This document shows, in pieces, positions 18,749-27,053 of a stretch of DNA of 64,000 nt. The stretch lies in contig JAMYFF010000001.1 of the NCBI GenBank assembly GCA_024128875.1, forward strand, positions 62,001 through 126,000, written 5' to 3'. The notes beneath the pieces were generated by a model. The model saw only the letters and a program-made list of their open reading frames with translations, searched no databases and was not told where the DNA came from. This DNA is from Salinilacustrithrix flava. Its GTDB lineage: Bacteria; Actinomycetota; Acidimicrobiia; Acidimicrobiales; Salinilacustritrichaceae. The position numbers were made by a program, and so were the translations under genes. How positions within the stretch are numbered: the stretch's first letter is position 1; the number at the start of each line of letters is the position of its first letter.

Positions 18749-20170
18749 TCAGGCCGGGTGGAGGGACCGCAGCTCGTCGACCGCGCCCTCGGCGGTGAGC
18801 TCGACGACCGCGTCGATGCCCCGCCCGATGACGGCAGCCAGCGCCTTGCCCTGCGCGGTGGAGCGGGTCGGGCGCTCGGTGGTGAGGACCAGCACGCCCT
18901 CCGGTCGCTCGGCGGCGTGGACCACCGCGGCCTGGGCCAGGGTGCGCCACAGCACCTCGGAGCGGCGCAGGCCGGACGGCGAGGGCGTGAAGGAGCCGGC
19001 GACGGTCACGAGCCAGCGGCGCCCGGCGGTATCGGTGGCCGCCAGGTCGAACTCGACGCCGAGCTCGCGCACCGGGACCTTCTTGTCGACGATGTCGGTG
19101 AAGCCGGCCTCGCCCAGCAGGCGCCTCGCCACGTCGGTGGCCTTGCGTCCGACGCGGATGGCCTCGGCGGCCGGCGCATCGTCGGGCAGGGTGCCCTTGC
19201 CCGGGCGGACCTCGACCGGCGGCCCGTCGCCGCGCTCGGCTTCGACGCGGGCGAGGGCGGCCTCGACGTAGGCGGGGTCGGTGTCGAAGCCGACGAAGTG
19301 CCGGCCGGTGCGTGCAGCGGCGACCGCGGTGGAGCCGGCACCCATGAACGGGTCGAGCACGAGGTCCCCGGCGTAGGTGTAGAGGTCGATCAGGCGCTGG
19401 GGCAGCTCGACCGGGAACGGGGCCGGATGGTTCACCCGCTTGGCGCTCTCCGGCGCCAGCTCCCACACGTCGAGGGTGGCCTCGAGGAAGTCGTCGACGG
19501 TCATGGTGCCGGTGCTGGGCATGCCGGACGAGGCGCGGTCCTTGGCATCGACGGCGCGGTCGAAGCGACCCTTGGATGCCACGATGACCCGCTCGGTGAC
19601 GTCGCGCAGCACCGGGTTGCCCGGTCGCTGGAAGCTGCCCCAGGCGCAGGAGCCGCCGGCGCCCTTGCCCTTCTGCCAGATGATCTCGCCCCGCAGGAGC
19701 AGGCCGAGCTCCTCGAAGATGGCGACGACATCGGAGGACAGCGACCGGTAGGGCTTGCGGCCGAGGTTGGCGACGTTGACCGCGATGCGGCCGCCGGGCT
19801 CGAGCTTGCGGACGCACTCGGCGAAGACGTCACGCAGCATGCCGAGGTACTCGAGGTAGTCGGCCGGGATGCCGTCGGTGCCGAGGGCCTCCTCGTAGGC
19901 CTTGCCGGCGAAGTAGGGCGGCGAGGTGACGACCAGGGCGGCGGAGTCGTCGGCGATGTCGCCGAAGGTGTCCATGTCGCGCGAGTCGCCGACCCAGATC
20001 TCGTCGGTGGCCTTGGGGGGGTTGACGTGGTCGTCGTCGCTGAGGACCGGGGGCACGAACCGGGCGTAGAAGGCGGACGCGTCGTGGCCTTCCCGCTTGC
20101 CGACCCCGAAGTTCGACGTGGCCGTCGACCGCCGGCGCGGCTCGTCACCGGTGTCGAGGCCCTCGCTCAT
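18749..20170 (-). CDS. Beta-class DNA methyltransferase with nuclease-like C-terminal domain
   Basis: 473 residues. Motif IV TSPPYF (82-87) precedes motif I DPFMGAGST (273-281), the circular order of beta-class N4-cytosine/N6-adenine methyltransferases; other landmarks are GGRIAVNVAN and HFVGFDTDPAYV. Residues about 320-473 are an extra domain. Its stretch GVEFDLAATD...RRWLVTVAGSF looks like the D...ExK core of a PD-(D/E)XK nuclease with D375 kept but E and K replaced by T389 and A391. It would therefore be a DNA-binding or structural leftover rather than an active nuclease. ATG 20170 lies 6 nt after TAGGCT, so leaderless. The following gene may be the cognate nuclease. Confidence 0.82.
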   Translation of the reverse strand: MSEGLDTGDEPRRRSTATSNFGVGKREGHDASAFYARFVPPVLSDDDHVNPPKATDEIWVGDSRDMDTFGDIADDSAALVVTSPPYFAGKAYEEALGTDGIPADYLEYLGMLRDVFAECVRKLEPGGRIAVNVANLGRKPYRSLSSDVVAIFEELGLLLRGEIIWQKGKGAGGSCAWGSFQRPGNPVLRDVTERVIVASKGRFDRAVDAKDRASSGMPSTGTMTVDDFLEATLDVWELAPESAKRVNHPAPFPVELPQRLIDLYTYAGDLVLDPFMGAGSTAVAAARTGRHFVGFDTDPAYVEAALARVEAERGDGPPVEVRPGKGTLPDDAPAAEAIRVGRKATDVARRLLGEAGFTDIVDKKVPVRELGVEFDLAATDTAGRRWLVTVAGSFTPSPSGLRRSEVLWRTLAQAAVVHAAERPEGVLVLTTERPTRSTAQGKALAAVIGRGIDAVVELTAEGAVDELRSLHPA

Positions 20171-20176
20171 GGAGCG

Positions 20177-20182
20177 AGCCTA
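20177..20182 (-). promoter_or_regulatory. -10 box TAGGCT, leaderless methyltransferase start
   Basis: Ends 6 nt before ATG 20170. Confidence 0.5.
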
Positions 20183-20224
20183 CGCGACCCCCTCCGACAG
20201 GAAGACCGACCACCACTCGCTTCG

Positions 20225-20264
20225 GTGGTCCTGGACCGACCACATCTGGTCGATTCCGGACCAG
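20225..20264 (-). terminator. Tandem hairpins after metF
   Basis: Two 6-bp stems with 7-base loops: GTGGTC...GACCAC (20225-20243) and CTGGTC...GACCAG (20246-20264). They lie in the gap between the metF stop (20272) and the methyltransferase promoter, and probably end folD-metF transcription. Confidence 0.5.
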
Positions 20265-20271
20265 CGAACGC

Positions 20272-21135
20272 TCAGTGAGGGGCGAGGCCGAGGCGCTGGA
20301 CCAGGTCGATGGCGGCGACCGAGCGGTTCATCGTGTACAGGTGCAGGCCGGGGGCGCCGGCGTCGAGTAGCTGCTGCGACAGCTCTGCGCAGACCTCGGT
20401 GCCGAGGAGGCGCACGGCCTTGGGATCGCCGTCGACGGCGAGGCAGCGGTCCCACAGCTCGTCGGGGACGGTGGCGTCGTTCATGTCGGCCATGCGCCGC
20501 ATCGAGTGCACGTTGATGAACAGCATCACGCCGGGGATGACGGGCGTGTCGCAGTCGAGGGCGGCGAGCTCGTCGCGCAGGCGCAGGTAGGGCTCGACCG
20601 ACCAGAAGAACTGGGTGATGGCGAAGTCGGCGGCGGCCAGCTTCTCGGCCAGGTACCGGCGGTCGGTCTCCAGCGAGGGCGAGCGGGGGTGCTTCTCGGG
20701 GTGGGCGGCGACGCCGACGCTGAAGTCGCCGGGGTGGTCGTGGACCAGCTCGACAAGCTCGAGGGCGTAGCGGAAGTCCCCGCCGGGGGGCGGGGCGTCG
20801 GCGGGCGGGTCGCCGCCGAGGGCGAGGATGTTGTGGACGCCCTGCTCGGCGTAGGCATCGAGCAGCTCGCGGATCTCGTCCTTGGTGTGACCGACGCAGG
20901 TGAGGTGGGCCATGGTCGGGAACGGGTGGCGGCGGTTCAGCTCGATGACCACGTCGCGGGTGCGCTCACGGGTGGAGCCGAGCGCGCCGTAGGTGACGCT
21001 GGTGAAGGTCGGCTCGATCACGGCCAGCTCGTCGACCACGGCGAGGAGCTGCTTCTCGGCCTCGTCGTCCTTGGGCGGCGAGAACTCCAGCGAGATGGAC
21101 GGGCCGTCGGCGAGCAGGTCGCCGATGCGGGTCAC
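20272..21135 (-). CDS. metF: Methylenetetrahydrofolate reductase
   Basis: 287-residue TIM-barrel flavoprotein that reduces 5,10-methylene-THF to 5-methyl-THF for methionine synthesis. Family landmarks: ISLEFSPPKDDEAE at the N-terminus (with the catalytic Glu), MAHLTCVGHTKDEI, NILALGGDPP, VGVAAHPEKHP, and ITQFFWSVEPY. Length is close to the E. coli enzyme (296). GTG 21135 has a GAGGA ribosome-binding site 8 bases upstream and overlaps the folD stop by four bases (GTGA), so the two one-carbon enzymes are translationally coupled: the folD reaction supplies or drains the MetF substrate. Confidence 0.93.
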   Translation of the reverse strand: MTRIGDLLADGPSISLEFSPPKDDEAEKQLLAVVDELAVIEPTFTSVTYGALGSTRERTRDVVIELNRRHPFPTMAHLTCVGHTKDEIRELLDAYAEQGVHNILALGGDPPADAPPPGGDFRYALELVELVHDHPGDFSVGVAAHPEKHPRSPSLETDRRYLAEKLAAADFAITQFFWSVEPYLRLRDELAALDCDTPVIPGVMLFINVHSMRRMADMNDATVPDELWDRCLAVDGDPKAVRLLGTEVCAELSQQLLDAGAPGLHLYTMNRSVAAIDLVQRLGLAPH

Positions 21136-22001
21136 GACCCGTTCCTCGCGTGCGCGGCCTCGGCCGCCGCCACCGTGTTGCGCAGCAGCATGGCGACCGT
21201 GGTGGGGCCGACGCCGCCGAGGCGGGGCGTGACCCACGAGGCGACCTCGTTGACGTCCTCGTCGACGTCGGGCAGGAGCTTGCGCCCCTCCCAGGAGATG
21301 CCGCCGCTGACCACGACCGCGCCCGGCTTCACCATGTCGGCGGTGACGATCGAGGGCGAGCCGACGGCGGCGATGACCACGTCGGCCCGACGTGTGTGCA
21401 CGGAGATGTCGGGGACGGCGGAGTGCACGACGGTGACCGCGGCGTTGGCGCCCTCGCCCTTCAGGGTGAGCAGCAGCGACAGCGGACGGCCGAGGGTGGG
21501 GCCGCGGCCGACGATGACGACGTCCTTGCCGCGCAGGTCGATGCCGTAGTGGACGAACATGGCCCGGATGCCCGCTGGCGTGCACGGGACCGGCCCGTCC
21601 TGCTGGAGCACGAGTCGGCCGAGGTTCTCCGGATGGAGGCCGTCGGCGTCCTTGGCCGGGTCCATGCGGTTGATCGCGGCGTCGAAGTCGAAGCCATCGG
21701 CCACCGGGTACTGGATGAGGTAGCCGTCGACGGCCGGGTCAGCGTTGAAGCGGTCGACCGCGTCGAGCAGGGCCTGGGGGTCCTCGTCGGCACCGATCTC
21801 GATGTTGTGGCTCTGCACGCCGACGGTCTCGCACGTCTCGTGCTTCTTGCGCACGTAGCCGGCGGACGCTTCGTCGTCGCCGACGAGGATGGTGCCGAGG
21901 CCGACGGTCTTGCCCTGGTCGCCCAGGGCGGCGACGCGGGAGCGCACCTCGTCGAGGACGGCTTCGGCCACGGGGGCCCCGGCGAGCAGCTGTGCGGTCA
22001 C
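21132..22001 (-). CDS. folD: Bifunctional methylene-THF dehydrogenase/cyclohydrolase
   Basis: 289 residues, the normal FolD length. It interconverts 5,10-methylene-THF and 10-formyl-THF. The substrate motif YVRKKHETCETVGV includes the catalytic Lys; GYLIQYPVADGFD and KDADGLHPENLGRL follow; the NADP site is VIVGRGPTLGRPLSLLL. GTG 22001 (MTAQLLAGAPVAEAV) is preferred over ATG 22010 because TAGGAT (22014-22009) ends 7 nt upstream and the N-terminus then aligns with known FolD proteins. It heads a folD-metF operon. Its product 10-formyl-THF feeds PurN and PurH, encoded 5 kb away. Confidence 0.93.
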   Translation of the reverse strand: MTAQLLAGAPVAEAVLDEVRSRVAALGDQGKTVGLGTILVGDDEASAGYVRKKHETCETVGVQSHNIEIGADEDPQALLDAVDRFNADPAVDGYLIQYPVADGFDFDAAINRMDPAKDADGLHPENLGRLVLQQDGPVPCTPAGIRAMFVHYGIDLRGKDVVIVGRGPTLGRPLSLLLTLKGEGANAAVTVVHSAVPDISVHTRRADVVIAAVGSPSIVTADMVKPGAVVVSGGISWEGRKLLPDVDEDVNEVASWVTPRLGGVGPTTVAMLLRNTVAAAEAAHARNGS

Positions 22002-22008
22002 GACGGGC

Positions 22009-22014
22009 ATCCTA
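22009..22014 (-). promoter_or_regulatory. -10 box TAGGAT, leaderless folD start
   Basis: Ends 7 nt before GTG 22001; it overlaps the competing ATG at 22010, which argues against that start. Confidence 0.5.
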
Positions 22015-22067
22015 CGGAACCCGCCCGGAACGTCCGATTGCGATCCGGGCGCCGGGACGCGGTCGGA

Positions 22068-23288
22068 TCAGTAGATCCAGCCGGCCTGCGGCGTGGGCAG
22101 GCGCAGCGCAGCGTCGAGGTCGGCGAGGAGGTCGGTGGGTCCGTGGAGGTCGTCGGTCAGCGCCAGGCTGGATGCCGGCCGGACGCCCCACCACAGCCGG
22201 GTGAAGGCTCCGACGGAGGCGTCGAGCACGGGCAGGTCGGGATCGAGGCCGGGCTCCGCACTGGACGTCGGCCCGAGCCGCACCGTGTGCTCGCCGCCGA
22301 TGCCTCCCCAGGTGCCGAACCGTCCGATGGGGTCGCGCAGGCGGAGGCCGAACGCCACCGGGGTCGCCACCTCGACGGCGGCGATGCAGGCGCCGAGGTC
22401 GAGGATGCGGTCCTGCTGGCTGGCCATGGTCACGTGCAGCGCACCGCTGCCGCCGGCCAGCCGGGCGACCCGGCGCTGGCGGGCCGGCTCCCGGATCAGG
22501 TCCTGCAGCTGGATCCCGGCCGGCTCCTCGGTGACCACGACGAGGTTGACCTGGTCGCCGAGGGCCTTCACGAGGCCGAGCAGCTCGAGCACCTGGTGGG
22601 GCTCCTCGTGGGCGAGGACGTCGATGACGTACGGACCGTGCTCGTCCTTGGCCGAGCCGATCAGGGCGTGGGTGAGCCGACCATCATCGGCCCGGAAGCC
22701 GAGCCCGAAGGGGTTCTCGAGCCACGACCACTCCGGCTCCAGCCACTGCGGTGGGTCGAGCACGACGCTGCCGTGGCCACGGGGTCGCCGCGCCAGGAGG
22801 GCGTGGACCTCCCGCATGTGCTCGGCACCCAGGCGGACCGGGGGCCGGTCGGGCACCGGCACCTGCAGCGACGCCGGATCGAAGCTGAGGCGGTGCTGGT
22901 AGGGGCCGGTGCCGAAGCCGAACCGGTCGTAGTAGCCCTGCTCGAAGAACCCGAGGGTGGCGACGGCCGCTCCCTCCTCGACCGCCTCGGCGAGCGCCTC
23001 GGCCATGAGGGCCGACGCCAGGCCCTGGCGCCGACCGACGTGGCTGGTGGTCACCGCCGAGATGGCACAGAGCGGGAGGTCGGTGCCGGTGTGGTGCACG
23101 GTGCCGACGCTGCGGTGCACGAGGCACTCGGCCTCCCCGTGGACGTCGGCCACCAGGCCCTTGCTCATGGACAGGAACGTCTTCAGTCCCGCCGCCTGGC
23201 CGTCGCTGTCGTCGATCCAGCCGACCTCGCGCCACATCCGCGTCACCGCGGCCAGGTCGCGCTCCTCGTCGTAGGGCCGTCCCACCAT
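22068..23288 (-). CDS. Eis-type GNAT acetyltransferase
   Basis: 406 residues, the length of mycobacterial Eis (402-408). The first GNAT domain carries the acetyl-CoA loop VGRRQGLASALMAEALAEA and the segment LGFFEQGYYDRFGFGTG, typical of Eis. The second half has a degenerate GNAT-like region and a C-terminal SCP2-like fold (GIGGEHTVRLGP, AFTRLWWGVRP), and it ends in a short aromatic tail. Eis enzymes multi-acetylate amines such as aminoglycosides, lysines or polyamines; the natural substrate here is unknown. ATG 23288 follows CAGACT by 6 nt. Confidence 0.85.
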   Translation of the reverse strand: MVGRPYDEERDLAAVTRMWREVGWIDDSDGQAAGLKTFLSMSKGLVADVHGEAECLVHRSVGTVHHTGTDLPLCAISAVTTSHVGRRQGLASALMAEALAEAVEEGAAVATLGFFEQGYYDRFGFGTGPYQHRLSFDPASLQVPVPDRPPVRLGAEHMREVHALLARRPRGHGSVVLDPPQWLEPEWSWLENPFGLGFRADDGRLTHALIGSAKDEHGPYVIDVLAHEEPHQVLELLGLVKALGDQVNLVVVTEEPAGIQLQDLIREPARQRRVARLAGGSGALHVTMASQQDRILDLGACIAAVEVATPVAFGLRLRDPIGRFGTWGGIGGEHTVRLGPTSSAEPGLDPDLPVLDASVGAFTRLWWGVRPASSLALTDDLHGPTDLLADLDAALRLPTPQAGWIY

Positions 23289-23408
23289 GGCCGCAGTCTG
23301 ACCCGGCCTGCTCGCTCCAGCCCGTGAATTGGCCGGTCGAAGCGCTGTGCCGGGTGCGCCCGGGACACCAGATCCCCGGCCGGCATGACACGGATTCCCC
23401 ACGGAGAG

Positions 23409-23438
23409 TGACACCGATGCCCCCAGAGAAGGGTGTCA
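23409..23438. promoter_or_regulatory. TGACACC/GGTGTCA inverted repeat upstream of TasA-like gene
   Basis: TGACACC (23409-23415) and GGTGTCA (23432-23438) form 7-bp arms separated by 16 bases. A third TGACAC lies at 23386-23391, 23 bases before the first. Two or three regularly spaced half-sites suggest regulator binding; which protein is unknown. Confidence 0.4.
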
Positions 23439-23479
23439 GGGCACCATTTCCGCACGCTCCGTGGCAGCCGATGATCGGA

Positions 23480-23498
23480 GGAACGAACCATTCGTTCC
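23480..23498. promoter_or_regulatory. Perfect palindrome GGAACGAA-CCA-TTCGTTCC
   Basis: 8-bp arms with a 3-base centre, ending 18 bases before the ATG at 23517 and just before the GGGGAGGA ribosome-binding site (23503-23509 region). It can act as an operator or, in mRNA, as a hairpin close to the ribosome-binding site. Confidence 0.55.
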
Positions 23499-23516
23499 AA
23501 CTGGGGAGGACCCAAC

Positions 23517-23966
23517 ATGAACATCAGCACCCGAGCAAAGGCCCTGGTCGGCGCCGTCGCCATCGGCGGCGCCGCCATCGCCATGGGCGGGGCATTCACC
23601 GCCGGCGGCCTCGACGTCGCCGGCGTAGACGCTGACGCCAAGATGGTCGGCGGCGTCGGCGAGGTGACCGTCACGGGAGCAACGCTCAGTGACATCGCCT
23701 ACGACATCAACAGTGGCGTCGTCGAGGGTGTCCAACTGACCTTTGTCGACGACCTGACCGACACCAACTCCGTCTCCGTCGACCTTCTGGACGGAGCAGA
23801 CCCTGCTGTGTCGTTGTACACCGCCGAAGACGGTCAGTGCACCGAAGATCTCAGTGACACGACCGGCATGACTTACAACTGCGATTTGACCACCGACACC
23901 ATTTCCTCCAGCAGCGTCGTCAAGCTGGCAATCGACGTCTCGTCAACCAACAACGTCACCCTGTAG
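23517..23966 (+). CDS. Secreted TasA/camelysin-like protein, SipW-type signal
   Basis: 149 residues. The N-terminus MNISTRAKALVGAVAIGGAA and the following AMGGAFTAG form a long hydrophobic signal with small residues at its end, similar to SipW-dependent signals. The mature part is beta-strand and Thr/Ser/Asp rich with one Cys pair (QCTED...YNCD) likely to form a disulfide; no catalytic motif. It is directly followed (22 bases) by a SipW-type signal peptidase, so it is probably its substrate and a surface or fibre-forming protein. Base use is visibly less GC-rich than in neighbours (TTG, GAT, ACT, CAA codons), hinting at different constraint or acquisition. Start ATG 23517 has a strong GGGGAGGA ribosome-binding site. 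Confidence 0.7.
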   Translation: MNISTRAKALVGAVAIGGAAIAMGGAFTAGGLDVAGVDADAKMVGGVGEVTVTGATLSDIAYDINSGVVEGVQLTFVDDLTDTNSVSVDLLDGADPAVSLYTAEDGQCTEDLSDTTGMTYNCDLTTDTISSSSVVKLAIDVSSTNNVTL

Positions 23967-23988
23967 TCGCAGAGCTAGTAGCGCCACC

Positions 23989-25446
23989 ATGCGCATGCGT
24001 CGTCTCCTCGCTCTCGCCCTCGTCGGGCTGATCACCGCTGGCGTGCTCGTGCTCGCCAGCGGCCGGGTCGGCTACGTCTCGACGGCGGGCGTGAGCATGG
24101 AGCCGACGTACTCCGCTGGGGACCTGGTGCTCGTGTCCCGGGATGGCGACTACGGCGTCGGAGACGCCGTCGCCTACCGGGACCCGGGCACCGGGGCGAC
24201 CGTCCTGCACCGCATCATCGGCGGGGGCGGGGCCGAGGGCTTCGTCCTGCAGGGCGACAACAACGAATCCATCGATCCCCACGAGCCAACGGCCGACGAG
24301 CTGACCGGCCGGGCGATCGGGCACGTGCCCGCGGTGGGCGGGGTCCTGGGGTCCCCGGCCGCCAAGGGCGCCATCACCCTCGCCGTGGCCGGCCTCGTCG
24401 GCTCGCTCGCCCTCCCATCGCACACGAAGGCCCGCACCATGGCCGCACACCTCGCACCGAAGGCCCGGAAGGACCGCCACCGGCGCGCCCACCCCCGGGT
24501 CCGCCGCGTGTGGCTGGCCAGCCTCGTCGTCGACGCCGTCCTCGTGGCCGGCGTCCTCGCCGCGTTCTCCCTGCGCCCGACCCCGGCCGGTGCCGAGCCG
24601 CCGGCCGACGCGGAACCGCTCGAGCACCACGTCGAGCTCGGCTACGGGGCCGACGTGGCGTCGACCGACACCTACCCCGACGGGCGCATCGAGACCGGCG
24701 ACACCGTCTTCCGGATGCTCGCGGACGAGGCGGAGGTGTTCGCCCGCACGGTCGGACCCGACGGCGTCGTCGTGGATGGCTTCGTCCAGCTCGACCTCAC
24801 CGTGTCGAGCAGCGCGGGCTGGTCCCGCACCGCCCCCCTGGTCGAGCGCACGGAGCTCGACGGTGACCTCGACCTCACCTCGGCGATCCCCTTCTTCCAC
24901 ATGGATCGCCTCGCCGAGCGCATCACCTCCGAGACCGGTGTCAGCGCCGGCACCCTCGACCTCACGGTCACCCTCGTCGGGGAGGCCCACGTCGGCGACA
25001 GCGAGCCGGTCGACCTCGAGGCCACGCTGCCCCTGCGCCTCGGCCCCCAGACCCTCACGCTCTCGGGCGCCGAGACCACCGACACCGACGACAGCCCGGC
25101 CGTGACCTCCACCGTCGAGCTGCCGGTGGCGCCGGCTGACGACGAGCCCGTTGAAGAGCGACCCGACCTCACCCGGCCCGCCCTCGGCGCACTGCTCCTC
25201 GGCGTCGGCATCACGGCCGTCGTGTGGCCGACCGGAGACGAAGAGGACGACCCCGACGCCGTGGTCCGCATCCGCACCACCGAGCTGTACCACCCGCTCT
25301 CCGCCAGCAGCGTGGAGGTGGCCGACGCGGCCGACGTCGAGGGCATCGCCCGCCACGCCCACGCGCCGATCCTGTGCCGGGACGACGGATGGCAGGGCGT
25401 GGTCAGCGACGACGTCCTGTACTGGACGCCGCCGCCCGTTCCGTAG
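23989..25446 (+). CDS. SipW-type signal peptidase I fused to DUF5305-like domain
   Basis: 485 residues in one frame. Residues 1-150 are a signal peptidase I of the ER/archaeal (SipW) class: a membrane anchor, catalytic S36 in GVSMEPTYSAGD, H74 in TVLHRII where bacterial LepB has Lys, and LQGDNNESIDPHE with the conserved Asp. Further membrane spans lie near 120-137 and 173-192. Residues about 200-385 are an extracytoplasmic beta-rich region with YPDGRIETGDTVFR and WSRTAPLVERTELDG that resembles DUF5305; a final span (LGALLLGVGITAVVWP) leads to a short cytoplasmic tail. It probably processes the adjacent secreted protein. Having both modules in one polypeptide is unusual. Confidence 0.8.
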   Translation: MRMRRLLALALVGLITAGVLVLASGRVGYVSTAGVSMEPTYSAGDLVLVSRDGDYGVGDAVAYRDPGTGATVLHRIIGGGGAEGFVLQGDNNESIDPHEPTADELTGRAIGHVPAVGGVLGSPAAKGAITLAVAGLVGSLALPSHTKARTMAAHLAPKARKDRHRRAHPRVRRVWLASLVVDAVLVAGVLAAFSLRPTPAGAEPPADAEPLEHHVELGYGADVASTDTYPDGRIETGDTVFRMLADEAEVFARTVGPDGVVVDGFVQLDLTVSSSAGWSRTAPLVERTELDGDLDLTSAIPFFHMDRLAERITSETGVSAGTLDLTVTLVGEAHVGDSEPVDLEATLPLRLGPQTLTLSGAETTDTDDSPAVTSTVELPVAPADDEPVEERPDLTRPALGALLLGVGITAVVWPTGDEEDDPDAVVRIRTTELYHPLSASSVEVADAADVEGIARHAHAPILCRDDGWQGVVSDDVLYWTPPPVP

Positions 25447-25456
25447 CCGCTGCCAG
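25438..25456 (-). repeat. Dispersed 3'-end repeat, copy 2 (inverted)
   Basis: CTGGCAGCGGCTACGGAAC on the minus strand, 18 of 19 bases identical to copy 1. It covers the end of the signal peptidase gene and lies between convergent stops at 25446 and 25485. Confidence 0.6.
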
Positions 25457-25484
25457 AACCAGACGGGCTCAGTCGCCCCCGGCG

Positions 25485-27053
25485 CTAGTGGAGGAAGTGG
25501 CGCTCGCCGGTGAAGACCATGGCCACGCCGAGCTCGTCGGCCTTGGCGATGCACTCCTCGTCCCGGACCGATCCCCCGGGCTGGATGATGACCGCGGCGC
25601 CGGCGGCCGCAGCCGCCTCGATGCCGTCGGGGAACGGGTAGAAGGCGTCGGACGCGCAGGCCCCGCCTTCGGCCCGGCCGGCGGCCTTGGATGCGGCGAT
25701 CTCGCCGGCCTCGACCCGGTTCTGCTGGCCGGCGCCGATGCCCCACGCCGTGCCGTCCTTGGCCAGCACGATGGAGTTCGACTTCACCCATCCCCCGACC
25801 CGCCAGGCGAAGGCGGCGTCGGCGAGCTCGGTCTCGGTCGGCTGGCGCTCGGTGACGACGCGCCACTCGTCCTGGGCCGAGGAGAAGTGGTGCGGCTCCT
25901 GCACGAGCCAGGCGCCGTTCAGCTGGCGCAGGGCGAGGCCCGGCTTCCCCGGCGCGGGGGCGGTGAGGATGCGGGTGTTCTTGCGCTTGGCGATGAGGGC
26001 CTCGACCACGCCGTCGCCGTAGCCGGGTGCGATCACGACGTCGGCCTGGGCCGCGCCGACCATCCGCTCGACGGTGGCGTCGTCGATGGACTCGCTGGTG
26101 GCGACGATGCCGCCGAAGGCCGACCGCGGGTCGCACTCGAAGGCGAGGCGGTAGGCCTCCTCCAGCGTGTCGGCCACCGCGGCGCCGCACGGGTTGGCGT
26201 GCTTGATGATGGCCACGGCCGCCTTGCCGGGCGACACCCGGGCCAGGTCGTGGGCCAGGTTCCAGGCCGCGTCGGCGTCGAAGAGGTTGAGGTAGCTCAG
26301 GGGCAGGCCGGAGTGCTGGGTGATGCCGTCCATCCACGACGACCGGCCGATCTCCCGGTAGCGGGCGCCGCGCTGGTGCGGGTTCTCGCCGTAGCGCAGC
26401 TCGTCCACCCGCTCGAGGGCGAGGTGCACGGTGATGGGCAGGGCGTCCGCCTCGTCGCTGTCCTCGGGCGCGGTCTCGTCGAACCAGGACACGACGGCGG
26501 CGTCGTAGGCCGCGGTGTGGGCGAAGGCCTTGCGGGCGAGGCGCCAGCGGGTGTTGGCGCCGAGCGCGCCGTCCCGGCGGATCTCGGCGAGCACGATGTC
26601 GTAGTCGGCCGGGTCGACGATGATGCCGACGTGGGCGTGGTTCTTCGCCGCGGCCCGGACCATGGCCGGGCCCCCGATGTCGATGAGGTCGACGCCCTCG
26701 GCCAGGCGACGGCCGCCGGCGTCCCCGGCCGCGTCGGGCTGCCCGAACGGGTACAGGTTCGACACCACGAGGGAGAACGGCTCGATCTCGTAGGTCTCGA
26801 GGTCGGCCTGGTGCTCCGGATCGGAGGGGTCGGCGAGGATCGCACCGTGGATCTTGGGGTGCAGGGTGGCGACCCGGTGCCCGAGGATCGCCGGGTAGCC
26901 GGTGACCTCCTCGGTGCTGGTGACCTCGAGGCCGGCGTCGCGGATCGCGGCCGCGGTGCCGCCGCTGGACACGAGCTGCCAGCCGGCGTCGACCAGCCCA
27001 CGGGCGAGGTCGACCACGCCGGTCTTGTCGTACACGGACAGGAAGGCCCTCAT
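25485..27053 (-). CDS. purH: Bifunctional AICAR transformylase/IMP cyclohydrolase
   Basis: 522 residues, usual for PurH. It catalyses the last two steps of IMP synthesis: formyl transfer from 10-formyl-THF to AICAR, then ring closure. The N-terminal MGS-like cyclohydrolase domain starts [16 protein letters not shown] and has [13 protein letters not shown] and [16 protein letters not shown]. The transformylase domain has [27 protein letters not shown] (catalytic Lys-His), SAFGGIVA and [12 protein letters not shown] 27053 overlaps the purN stop (ATGA), so purN-purH are translated together; both use the same formyl donor. Confidence 0.96.
   Translation of the reverse strand: MRAFLSVYDKTGVVDLARGLVDAGWQLVSSGGTAAAIRDAGLEVTSTEEVTGYPAILGHRVATLHPKIHGAILADPSDPEHQADLETYEIEPFSLVVSNLYPFGQPDAAGDAGGRRLAEGVDLIDIGGPAMVRAAAKNHAHVGIIVDPADYDIVLAEIRRDGALGANTRWRLARKAFAHTAAYDAAVVSWFDETAPEDSDEADALPITVHLALERVDELRYGENPHQRGARYREIGRSSWMDGITQHSGLPLSYLNLFDADAAWNLAHDLARVSPGKAAVAIIKHANPCGAAVADTLEEAYRLAFECDPRSAFGGIVATSESIDDATVERMVGAAQADVVIAPGYGDGVVEALIAKRKNTRILTAPAPGKPGLALRQLNGAWLVQEPHHFSSAQDEWRVVTERQPTETELADAAFAWRVGGWVKSNSIVLAKDGTAWGIGAGQQNRVEAGEIAASKAAGRAEGGACASDAFYPFPDGIEAAAAAGAAVIIQPGGSVRDEECIAKADELGVAMVFTGERHFLH

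Noticed and set aside
21150..23327. 725-codon plus-strand frame across folD and the Eis-like gene
   Set aside because: Runs through two real minus-strand genes and their gap without any recognisable motif.
23956..26337. 793-codon minus frame over the signal peptidase and purH
   Set aside because: Out of phase with purH codons and antisense to the signal peptidase; typical high-GC artefact.
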